Below are positions 1 to 7,601 of a DNA stretch of 64,000 nucleotides, piece by piece. The DNA is from Nitrospira sp. (GTDB lineage Bacteria; Nitrospirota; Nitrospiria; Nitrospirales; Nitrospiraceae), in the NCBI GenBank assembly GCA_029194535.1, contig JARFXR010000002.1, forward strand, positions 1 to 64,000, read 5' to 3'. Within the stretch, counting starts at the first letter, position 1. Every line of letters begins with the position of its first letter. The notes below the pieces were generated by a model that made no database searches, had not been told where the DNA came from, and worked only from the letters and a program-made list of their open reading frames with translations. The position numbers and the translations under genes are program-made.

Positions 1-786
1 ATCCTGTTTGCTCCCCACGCTTTCGAGCCTCAGCGTCAGAAATGTTCCAGAGCGCCGCCTTCGCCACCGGCCTTCCTCCCGATCTCTACGCATTTCACCG
101 CTACACCGGGAATTCCGCGCTCCTCTCCCATCCTCTAGCTGAACAGTCCCCTCTGCACTTTCCAGGTTAAGCCTGGAGATTTCACGGAGGGCTTATCCAA
201 CCGCCTACGCTCCCTGTACGCCCAGTAAATCCGAACAACGCTTGCCACCTTCGTATTACCGCGGCTGCTGGCACGAAGTTAGCCGTGGCTGCTTCTGGAG
301 GTACCGTCCGAATGGGTTACCCCATCCCATCTTCCCTCCCGAAAGGGGTTTACAATCCGAAGACCTTCATCCCCCACGCGGCGTCGCTGCGTCAGGCTTT
401 CGCCCATTGCGCAATATTCCTTACTGCTGCCTCCCGTAGGAGTCTGGCCCGTGTCGCAGTGCCAGTGTGGCTGATCATCCTCTCAGATCAGCTACCCGTC
501 GATGCCTTGGTGAGCCGTTACCTCACCAACAAGCTGATAGGGCATGAGCCCATCCAAGAGCGCGATACCCACGGTATCGCTTTCCCTCCCGAACCGCAGT
601 CCGGGAGGCGTACGCGGTATTAGCTAACCTTTCGGCTAGTTATTCCCCACTCGAGGGTAGGTTACCCATGTATTCCTCACCCGTTCGCCACTGTACATGT
701 GTATTGCTACACATTCTCGTTCGACTTGCATGTATTAGGCGCGCCGCCAGCGTTCGTTCTGAGCCAGGATCAAACTCTCATATAGG
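1..786 (-). rRNA. rrs: 16S ribosomal RNA, 5' half (cut by window edge)
   Basis: On the minus strand the gene begins near 786 with the universal AGAGTTTGATCCTGGCTCAG segment (complement of 761-780 region) and runs off the left edge. Conserved landmarks are all present: ACTCCTACGGGAGGCAGCAG (near 427-446), GTGCCAGCAGCCGCGGTAA (near 257-275) and a stretch ending around E. coli position 780. About the first 780 bases are therefore in view and the 3' half is missing. The sequence around the 400-450 and 570-700 regions resembles Nitrospira 16S as I know it; this assignment is from memory, not from a search. Small reading frames inside this stretch are not genes. Confidence 0.97.
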
Positions 787-858
787 TGTTGTTTTCAAAT
801 TGGACCAAGGGCCACCACTTCAATACACCTTACACCTTTGCTCATCGTCCTCTATTCA

Positions 859-871
859 GTTGTCAAAGAAC
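859..871 (-). promoter_or_regulatory. boxA-like antitermination element in rRNA leader
   Basis: The minus strand reads GTTCTTTGACAAC about 75 bases upstream of the mature 16S start and downstream of both promoters. This resembles the boxA element of rRNA leaders (E. coli TGCTCTTTAACA), the nut-like site bound by NusB/S10 for antitermination. The position in the leader fits. The TTGACA inside it is not a good -35 because no -10 follows at the right distance. Confidence 0.6.
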
Positions 872-897
872 ATCCGCGCTCATCACGCGGGCCGTGC

Positions 898-926
898 ACT
901 ATACATCGTGCACAGTCACGTGTCAA
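898..926 (-). promoter_or_regulatory. rRNA operon promoter P2 (proximal)
   Basis: Minus-strand TTGACA (complement of 921-926) and TATAGT (complement of 898-903) are separated by exactly 17 bases. This is a near-consensus sigma70-type promoter about 110 bases upstream of the mature 16S start. Transcription would start near 890 and pass through the boxA-like element. Confidence 0.85.
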
Positions 927-1029
927 GGGACGTGCTCGGAGCTTTTGGCTTCGGGTAGTTTCCCTTTGGAACCGCACCGTGACTCGCCGTCAGGCGCGGT
1001 CAACAGGCAGGAGCACAAAACGCTCGTGG

Positions 1030-1058
1030 AAGATAACAGGACTTTCTCAGAGAGTCAA
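1030..1058 (-). promoter_or_regulatory. rRNA operon promoter P1 (distal)
   Basis: Minus-strand TTGACT (complement of 1053-1058) and TATCTT (complement of 1030-1035) are 17 bases apart. This gives a second promoter about 130 bases upstream of the first, as in the tandem P1-P2 arrangement known from many rRNA operons. The stretch 787-1218 has no gene; beyond these sites I see only short AT-rich runs upstream of P1 (near 1070-1095) that could serve as an UP element. Confidence 0.7.
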
Positions 1059-1218
1059 GACGCTCACGCTCAAAAAAATCACCCGACAAAAAACATCACC
1101 CGAGCAGCCTTTCTAGGCACGACGACGTCGGTGATCGCAAGTATTCCGCATGCTCGTCGATTCTGAAACTATCAAATGGTTACGATCTATTCTTGATCTC
1201 AGGTTGTTTGGATGAACG

Positions 1219-2301
1219 TCAGTGCTGATCGGCCGGCACGAAATAGAACATGAGGGCGAAGATCATATAGATCGTGATCAATTGGACGCCCTTGAACCAA
1301 TTGGACTGACCGTCCCCACACACGATCGCGCCGACAAGCACTCCGAGAAACAGCGCCCACCCTTCCACTTGACTGAACGACAAGTCGAGCGGATGCGGCG
1401 CGATGAAGTGACTCGCGAGCACCAATACCGGCGCAACAAACAGCGCGATCTGCATGGAACTGCCCATGGAAATACCGACGGACAAGTCCATACGGTTCTT
1501 CCGCGCCATGGCAATGGCCGCTCCGATCTCCGCGGCGCCGCCGACGACGGCGATGAAGATGATACCGATGAACATCTGCGACATGCCGAGGGTTGTTCCG
1601 GTACCCTCCGCGGCCCCGACAAGCATCTCGCTCATCCAGGCGGCGAGGACCGAGGTCCCGATCAGGCTTGCGAGCGCCCGCGGGACACTCCATCCTCGTC
1701 CTTGATGCTCCGCCTCCTTCCCTGCTTCTACGCTGGCGAATGAACCAGGGTGTGTTTTCAACGAGAACACAAGGTACAGGACGTACGCGAGCAGTAAGAC
1801 GCCGGCGATTGCGATGTTCAGAAGGTGCTCCTTCGCCGCTCCGCTCTCCGCCGCGAAATGACGATTGAACGCGCTCGGCACCATCATGCTGACAGCTGCC
1901 AGCAACATCATCGTGCCGTTCATTCGGGCCGCGACGGGATTGTACTTCTGCTCGTGATGTCGGGCGCCGCCCAGGAGAAAGGCTGTGCCCATGGCGAGGA
2001 GAAGATTTGCGAGAATGCCTCCGACGATGGAAGCCCGCACCATATCCCCATAGCCTGCCCTGAGAGCCGCGAACGAGATGATCAGTTCTGGCATGTTGCC
2101 GAACGTCGCGTTGAGCAATCCACCGATCGCGTCGCCCGTGCGCGCAGCCAAATGTTCGGTGGAATGCACGATCAACGCCGCAAGCGGGACAATCGCCAGC
2201 GCCGCACACGCGAAGATGACCGGCGTCGGCGCCGAACCCGCGTGCTCGAGAACAATCGTCGTCGGTAGAAAGATCAGCAACCACTGGGTGGAAGGCTTCA
2301 T
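1219..2301 (-). CDS. cax: Calcium/proton exchanger (CaCA superfamily, Cax type)
   Basis: A 360-residue integral membrane protein of the cation/H+ antiporter family, expected to export Ca2+ (or a similar divalent cation) in exchange for protons at the inner membrane. The two conserved alpha repeats are visible: GGLLNATFGNMPELIIS in the N-terminal half and a second repeat with GGAAEIGAAIAMARKN in the C-terminal half. About ten hydrophobic segments are spread along the chain, with a charged loop in the middle. The start at MKPSTQW is preferred over an upstream in-frame start because AGAGG lies eight bases before it. A channel-like gene ends 44 bases upstream on the same strand, so the two may be co-transcribed. 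Confidence 0.9.
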   Translation of the reverse strand: MKPSTQWLLIFLPTTIVLEHAGSAPTPVIFACAALAIVPLAALIVHSTEHLAARTGDAIGGLLNATFGNMPELIISFAALRAGYGDMVRASIVGGILANLLLAMGTAFLLGGARHHEQKYNPVAARMNGTMMLLAAVSMMVPSAFNRHFAAESGAAKEHLLNIAIAGVLLLAYVLYLVFSLKTHPGSFASVEAGKEAEHQGRGWSVPRALASLIGTSVLAAWMSEMLVGAAEGTGTTLGMSQMFIGIIFIAVVGGAAEIGAAIAMARKNRMDLSVGISMGSSMQIALFVAPVLVLASHFIAPHPLDLSFSQVEGWALFLGVLVGAIVCGDGQSNWFKGVQLITIYMIFALMFYFVPADQH

Positions 2302-2345
2302 GAGCTGAGCCTCTACTTGAACGCGGGCGCCTGTTCGCCTCTTCC

Positions 2346-2753
2346 TCACGGAATCGATTCCGTGGTGGGCGGTGATTGTGTGCGTCTCCGCGCTTTACGC
2401 TCGGCCAGTTTCTTGAAGAGTTCTTCGTACGACTGGACCATGGTCTTACCAGCTTCGAGAACAAAGAGAAGGAAGAGCCCCACGCTAAGGAAGAGATAGA
2501 TGATGTTGAAGAGGATGCCGCCGGTCGTCTGGGGACCCCAACCGATCCCATACGGAGAATTCATCGCCATCGTCGCCGCCGAATAGGCCAGGGCATGGAG
2601 AAAGGTTTGGCCTTCGGCCAACCAGAAGAACAGTGTGCCGACCAAAAGCATCGTCAGGAGGGCGCTGCCAAGAGCCCTGAAATAGGCGTCATGGATCAAC
2701 CGTTTGACAAGGTCGTATCCGAACTTGAACAGAAGCAAGAGCGACGTCAGCAT
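2346..2753 (-). CDS. Ion-channel-like small membrane protein with non-canonical filter
   Basis: A 135-residue protein with two or three hydrophobic segments. The layout is helix, short re-entrant loop, helix, as in two-TM potassium channels (Ion_trans_2 type): a segment near residues 28-45, a pore-helix-like stretch ending NSPYGIGWG (about 64-72), then a second membrane helix near 78-97 and a basic, soluble C-terminal tail. The usual TVGYG filter is absent; only the spacing and a GIG tripeptide resemble it. An AAGGTGA ribosome site lies before the ATG. It sits directly upstream of the calcium exchanger on the same strand, so a role in ion homeostasis is plausible, but ion selectivity cannot be inferred. 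Confidence 0.6.
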   Translation of the reverse strand: MLTSLLLLFKFGYDLVKRLIHDAYFRALGSALLTMLLVGTLFFWLAEGQTFLHALAYSAATMAMNSPYGIGWGPQTTGGILFNIIYLFLSVGLFLLFVLEAGKTMVQSYEELFKKLAERKARRRTQSPPTTESIP

Positions 2754-2868
2754 ACATCACCTTATGATAAGTTCAGTCTGGCCGCCTCTTCGGCCTTCAT
2801 CCCTATTCCGAATCTGTCGCTGCCAACGCTTGGCCCGGCCTTACGTTCTGTCGCCTATCTCGCACCGT

Positions 2869-4407
2869 TCAATGCGTGGTGTTCGAGACTCGTCTACTCA
2901 CACGCGGGTCGGGCAGATTGTTTTCCGGATGATCCGCCACCGACCAGCCCCCGCCCAGCGCCGTATAGAGCTGGACCACGGACACCAGTTGCGTCTGCAG
3001 CGTGCGCGCCAAGGCCAATTCCGCTTCGAACAAACTTCGTTGGCTCGTGAGCACGTCGAGATAGCTCGCCCGCCCTCCTTGATACCGCTGATCGGCGAAC
3101 TTGAGGGCCGATTGCAGCGCGGCCACCTGCTGCTCCTGAGCCTCCCGCTGCTCCCGCGTTTTTTGCACCGCGATCAACGCATCCTCGACTTCTTTGAACG
3201 CGTTCACGACGGCCTTTTCATATTGCAGCGACGCCTGCCGTGCTTTCATTTCGTTGACGCTCACCTGATACCCCAACGCGGTGGCGTTGAGTAATGGACC
3301 GCTCAACGCCGCCGCGGCGTTTTGGATGAACAGCGGTCCGATCGAGGTCCCGCCGAGATTCGCGTTGGCGCCTCCGACGGCGCCCGTCAAGGCGAGTTGC
3401 GGAAAGCGCTGCGCCTGTGCGACGCCGATGTTGGCGGTTGCGGCGGCGAGCGTCTGTTCCGCTTGCAGCAGGTCCGGCCGCCGCTGCAACAGCTCCGACG
3501 GGAGCCCCGCCGGCACGGCCGGCGGCATAGGTTGCTCCGTCAACGGCAAGCCGCGCGTGATGGCCGCAGGCTTGCGGCCCATGAGCGCGTTGAGCTGATT
3601 TTCCTTCTGAACGACCTGCCTTTCGAGATCGGCAAGTTTCGCCGCAGTGCCTGCTCGTTCCGCTTCGAACCGATCGAGATCCAGCTTCGGAATGTAGCCC
3701 TGCTTGTAGCGAAGCTGAGAGAGCCGGACGGATTCTTCCCAGGACTTGAGCGTGCGTTTGGTGATATCGACCTGAAGGTCCAGCGATCGCAGCGCGAAAT
3801 AGGCCTCGCCGACGCTGCCGACGAGACTCAGAATCACCGCCCGCTGGTTCTCCTCCTGGGCGAACATCTGCGCCTCGGACGACTCGACGGCGCGCCGCAG
3901 CCGTCCCCACACATCGAGTTCCCACTTCAAACTGCCGAACCCGATCGTATTCGAAAAAGTCGTACTGTCCTGTCCTCCCTGTCCGGGAAGAACGATCGCG
4001 CCGCCGCCGCCCGGGATGGTCGTCGCGTCGCCTCCCGACGTGTGATACACAAAGGCCGAGGCTCCGTAGGACAGCGAAGGCGCCAAATCCCATTTGGTCA
4101 TGACGAGTTGCGCGCGGTATTGATCGACAGAGGCCACGGCGGTCCGGACGTCTTGATTTTCGGTGAGCGCAACGTGGATCAGATTTTGTAGCTCCTGGTC
4201 CTTGAGGAGTTCCCACCAGGACAGATTCGCGATCGATTCAGAGGTCGCCGGCGCCATTCTCCACGACTCCGCGGGCGGCATGTCGGGGCGCGCATAGTCC
4301 GGCCCCATCTTGCACGCTGGCAGCAACGCCGCGAGAAACGCGAGAGTTGCGCGAAAAGCGAGACCGGCAAGATCGGTCTTCGGAGAAGCCAAGCTCCGGC
4401 AATGCAT
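2869..4407 (-). CDS. RND efflux outer-membrane factor lipoprotein (NodT/OprM family)
   Basis: A 512-residue TolC-like outer-membrane channel. A signal peptide ends in the lipobox LLPAC near residue 32, so the mature protein is probably lipid-anchored. It then shows the two OEP repeats of long alpha-helices: QYRAQLVMTKWDLAPS in the first half and the classic LLQRRPDLLQAEQTLAAATANIG motif region in the second (residues about 335-360), followed by helical C-terminal hairpins. The start MHCRSL begins two bases after the stop of the preceding pump gene, which shows tight operon coupling. It is the last gene of the adaptor-pump-pump-channel operon and would form the exit duct of the tripartite pump. 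Confidence 0.92.
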   Translation of the reverse strand: MHCRSLASPKTDLAGLAFRATLAFLAALLPACKMGPDYARPDMPPAESWRMAPATSESIANLSWWELLKDQELQNLIHVALTENQDVRTAVASVDQYRAQLVMTKWDLAPSLSYGASAFVYHTSGGDATTIPGGGGAIVLPGQGGQDSTTFSNTIGFGSLKWELDVWGRLRRAVESSEAQMFAQEENQRAVILSLVGSVGEAYFALRSLDLQVDITKRTLKSWEESVRLSQLRYKQGYIPKLDLDRFEAERAGTAAKLADLERQVVQKENQLNALMGRKPAAITRGLPLTEQPMPPAVPAGLPSELLQRRPDLLQAEQTLAAATANIGVAQAQRFPQLALTGAVGGANANLGGTSIGPLFIQNAAAALSGPLLNATALGYQVSVNEMKARQASLQYEKAVVNAFKEVEDALIAVQKTREQREAQEQQVAALQSALKFADQRYQGGRASYLDVLTSQRSLFEAELALARTLQTQLVSVVQLYTALGGGWSVADHPENNLPDPRVSRRVSNTTH

Positions 4408-4409
4408 GT

Positions 4410-7400
4410 TCAGTGTCCTCCCTTCACGGGTTCTGCAATGACGACAGGCATAATCGTCGAGGCGCCCACCCTGCGCCCCGCTGCATATCGTTCGACCATG
4501 TAATACAACACAGGAATAACCAAGATCGCGAGCAGGCTGGCGGCCAGCATTCCGCCAAGAACCGTGAACCCCAAGATCACCCTGGCATGGGCGCCGGCTC
4601 CGGAAGCCAATACGAGCGGCAAGACGCCGAGGATGAAGGCGAAGGCCGTCATGAGGATCGGCCTCAGCCTGAGACGCGCCCCGGCCAGGGCCGCCTCGAC
4701 GATGGAACGCCCTTTTTCGACCTCCATCTTGGCGAACTCCACGATCAGAATCGCATTCTTCGCGCTGAGGCCGATGAGCATGACCAGCCCGATCTGAGAG
4801 TACACGTCGTTCTCCAAACCGATTGCCCACAGAGCGGCGAAGGCGCCGAAGACGGAGATCGGCGTCGCCAGGAGCACGCTGATCGGCAGGGCCCAGCTTT
4901 CGTATTGCGCCGCGAGAATAAGGAAGACGAACAGCAACGAGAAGCCGAAGATCACCGCGGCCGGCACGCTTTCTGCCGCGACCTTTTCCTGATAGGACAT
5001 GCCCATATAATCGAAGCCCATTTCCTTGGGCATGGTTTCGCGGAACACCGTTTCGAGGGCGGCCATCACCTCTCTCGTGCTGTACCCCGGCGCCGGCATC
5101 GCGTTGATCTGCGCCGACCGATATTCGTTGTAGCGCATCGTGAACTCCGGTCCATTGATCGGTCGCATCGTCACCAACGTCGAGAGCGGCACCATCTGGC
5201 CCTGGTTGTTTTGCACGTAAAACTGACCGACCTGTTCGGCCTTGGTCCGATATTCCGACTCCGCTTCGACGTAGACTTGCCAGAGACGGCCGAACCGGTT
5301 GAAGTAGTTCACCAGTGCGCCGCCCATGAAGGCCTGCAGCGTCTGGTAGACGTCGCCCAACGCCACGCCCTGCTTGAGCGCCTTATCGCGATCCACCTCG
5401 GCAAACCACTGCGGCGTCCCGGCAATCAACGTGGTCACCACCCTGGCCATCTCGGGCCGCTTCGATGCCGCGTCCAAGAACCGCTCGGTCTGGGCGGCAA
5501 GCAATTCGAACGTCCCGCCGGAGCGGTCCTCCAAGATGAACGTCACGCCTCCGGAATTGCCGACGCCTGGGATGGCCGGAGGAGGAAAGGCGAAGGCGAT
5601 GGCCTCGGGCATCCGGCTCAATCGTGTGTTCAATCCGACGAGAATCGCCCGGTACTTTTGCTCGGCGGTTTTCCGGTCTTCCCACGGCTTCAAGGCCACG
5701 AACACGACGGCATTATAGGTCGTGAAGGTCTGGCTCAGCACGCCGTAGCCCGCGACGGTCGTGTAGAATTCGACACCGGGAGTCTCGGCCAGCACCGCAT
5801 CGACCTTTTTCATGACCGCGTCCGTCCGTTGAAGAGACGCGGCGGCGGGCAATTGGACATTGAGCAGGAAGTAACCGGTATCTTCCAACGGAATGAACCC
5901 GCCGGGCAGGCGGGCGCCGAGCAGCCCGGCCACCACGGTCACCACCGCCAAGCCCAGCAGCGTCCGCCCCGCCTTCTGCATCAACCCCCCGCACCACCCC
6001 ACATACCGATCCGTCAGCCGCGCGAACGCCCCGTTGAACCATCCAAAGAACCGGCCCAGCAAGCCCCCCATCGGCACCTTCGGCTTCAGCAACAATGCCG
6101 CCAGCGCCGGACTCAACGTCAACGCATTCACCGCCGACAGCAGCACCGACACCGCAATCGTCACCGCAAACTGCTGGTACAGCCGCCCCGTAATCCCCGG
6201 AATAAACGCCGTCGGCACAAACACCGCCGCCAAGATCAACGCAATCGCCACCACCGGCCCCGCCACCTCCTCCATCGCCTTCAGCGTCGCCTCCCGCGGC
6301 CCCATCCCCTGTTCAATATGATGCTCCACCGCCTCCACCACCACGATCGCATCATCCACCACCAAGCCGATCGCCAGCACCAGGCCGAATAACGAAAGCG
6401 TATTAATGGAGAAGCCCAGCAGCGGAAAGATCGCAAACGTCCCGATCAGCGACACCGGCACCGCCAAGAGCGGGATCAGCGTCGCCCGCCAGCTCTGCAA
6501 AAACAGAAACACCACCAGGATCACTAACACGATCGCTTCCCACAGCGTCGTGAAGATCTCGTGCAGCCCTTCCGTCACCGCCAACGTCGTGTCCAGCGAC
6601 ACCACGTAGTCCAGATCGTCCGGAAACCGCCCCTTCATCTCGTCCATTTTGCGCTTCAGTCGGTCCACCGTCTCGATCGCATTGGAGCCCGGCAGCTGAT
6701 AGACCGCAATCACCGCCGTCGGTTTTCCGTTCAAGCGCGACACAAAGTTATAGAGCTGCGCGCCCAGTTCGGCGCGACCGACATCACGCAGCCGGACGAA
6801 CGAGCCGTCGCTGTTGGCCCTGATGATGATATTCGCGAACTCCTCTTCGCTGACCAGGCGGCCGTCGGTGCGGACGGTGTACGTGAATTCCTGGCCCTCG
6901 GGAACCGGCTCCGCTCCGATCTGGCCGAGCGGGGTCACGACATTTTGCTGTTTCAACGCCTGCAAGATGTCTTTGACCGTCACGCCCATCTTGGCCAATA
7001 GGTCCGGATGCACCCACAGGCGCATCGCATACTGGCCCGCGCCGAAGATCGTGATCTGTCCGACGCCGGGATCGCGCGCCAGCGGATCGGACAGGTTGAT
7101 ATAGGCGTAGTTCGCCAAAAACCGGGCGTCATAGGTGTCGCGGGGCGAGTGGAGCGCGAACAGCACGAGCGGGATGCCGAACGACTTGCGGATCGTGACC
7201 CCGTACTTGCGGACTTCCTGCGGCAATTGCGGTTCCGCCTGCGCGTAGCGCATGTGGGCCAGCAACTGGTCGACATTGGGTTCCGTGGCGACGTCGAAAT
7301 CCACCCTGAGGGTCGTCTGTCCGTTGCTGCCGTTGATCGAATACATGTAGAGCATGCGATCGACCCCGCTCATCTGCTGTTCGAGCGGCGTGGCTACCGA

Positions 7401-7577
7401 CTGTTCGACTGTGATGGCATCGGCGCCGACGTAGGTGCCCTGCAGCATCACTTCCGGGGGCGCGATTTTAGGGAACTGCGCGACTGGCAGCCTGAAAATC
7501 GAGATCCCGCCCAGCAAGACCAGAAGGATCGAGATGACGATCGCCACGATCGGACGGTCGATGAAGAATCTCGTCAT
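4410..7577 (-). CDS. RND multidrug efflux inner-membrane pump, copy 1 (HAE1 family)
   Basis: A 1055-residue AcrB/MexB-like proton-driven pump of the inner membrane. It starts MTRFFIDRPI, the usual HAE1 N-terminus. The proton-relay aspartate pair is in GLVVDDAIVVVE (TM4) and the lysine in GLSAKNAILIVEFA (TM10). Two large periplasmic loops carry the porter and docking domains. It follows the second pump gene by 24 bases and precedes the outer-membrane factor by two. Residues 311-561 are encoded by DNA identical to the same part of copy 2, whereas the flanks have clearly diverged. Two tandem pump genes under one adaptor recall MdtBC or MuxBC heteromeric pumps; whether these two mix in one trimer is inference. 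Confidence 0.95.
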   Translation of the reverse strand: MTRFFIDRPIVAIVISILLVLLGGISIFRLPVAQFPKIAPPEVMLQGTYVGADAITVEQSVATPLEQQMSGVDRMLYMYSINGSNGQTTLRVDFDVATEPNVDQLLAHMRYAQAEPQLPQEVRKYGVTIRKSFGIPLVLFALHSPRDTYDARFLANYAYINLSDPLARDPGVGQITIFGAGQYAMRLWVHPDLLAKMGVTVKDILQALKQQNVVTPLGQIGAEPVPEGQEFTYTVRTDGRLVSEEEFANIIIRANSDGSFVRLRDVGRAELGAQLYNFVSRLNGKPTAVIAVYQLPGSNAIETVDRLKRKMDEMKGRFPDDLDYVVSLDTTLAVTEGLHEIFTTLWEAIVLVILVVFLFLQSWRATLIPLLAVPVSLIGTFAIFPLLGFSINTLSLFGLVLAIGLVVDDAIVVVEAVEHHIEQGMGPREATLKAMEEVAGPVVAIALILAAVFVPTAFIPGITGRLYQQFAVTIAVSVLLSAVNALTLSPALAALLLKPKVPMGGLLGRFFGWFNGAFARLTDRYVGWCGGLMQKAGRTLLGLAVVTVVAGLLGARLPGGFIPLEDTGYFLLNVQLPAAASLQRTDAVMKKVDAVLAETPGVEFYTTVAGYGVLSQTFTTYNAVVFVALKPWEDRKTAEQKYRAILVGLNTRLSRMPEAIAFAFPPPAIPGVGNSGGVTFILEDRSGGTFELLAAQTERFLDAASKRPEMARVVTTLIAGTPQWFAEVDRDKALKQGVALGDVYQTLQAFMGGALVNYFNRFGRLWQVYVEAESEYRTKAEQVGQFYVQNNQGQMVPLSTLVTMRPINGPEFTMRYNEYRSAQINAMPAPGYSTREVMAALETVFRETMPKEMGFDYMGMSYQEKVAAESVPAAVIFGFSLLFVFLILAAQYESWALPISVLLATPISVFGAFAALWAIGLENDVYSQIGLVMLIGLSAKNAILIVEFAKMEVEKGRSIVEAALAGARLRLRPILMTAFAFILGVLPLVLASGAGAHARVILGFTVLGGMLAASLLAILVIPVLYYMVERYAAGRRVGASTIMPVVIAEPVKGGH
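5895..6647. repeat. 753-bp identical tract, copy in pump 1
   Basis: Partner of 9093-9845, in direct orientation and same reading frame. It encodes TM2 to TM6 and the start of the second periplasmic loop of the pump. Direct repeats of this length can recombine to delete one pump gene, leaving a single hybrid pump. Confidence 0.92.
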
Positions 7578-7601
7578 GGTCGAGTTTCGTCCTTCAGCGG
7601 C

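Noticed and set aside
861-866. TTGACA on the minus strand as a third rRNA promoter
   Set aside because: No -10 box lies 15-19 bases downstream; the word is part of the boxA-like element.
668-1166. Several small frames in the 16S gene and its leader
   Set aside because: They lie in structural RNA and its promoter region and have no ribosome sites or recognisable sequence.
1199-2551. 450-codon minus-strand frame over the exchanger gene
   Set aside because: Shadow of the Ca/H exchanger in another frame; Arg-rich and without hydrophobic segments.
4347-6392. 681-codon open frame on the plus strand
   Set aside because: It is antisense to the first RND pump gene, has a His/Arg/Gln-rich composition typical of a shadow frame in GC-rich DNA, and ends in the same low-complexity stretch as the frame at 8103-9590 because of the identical 753-bp tract.
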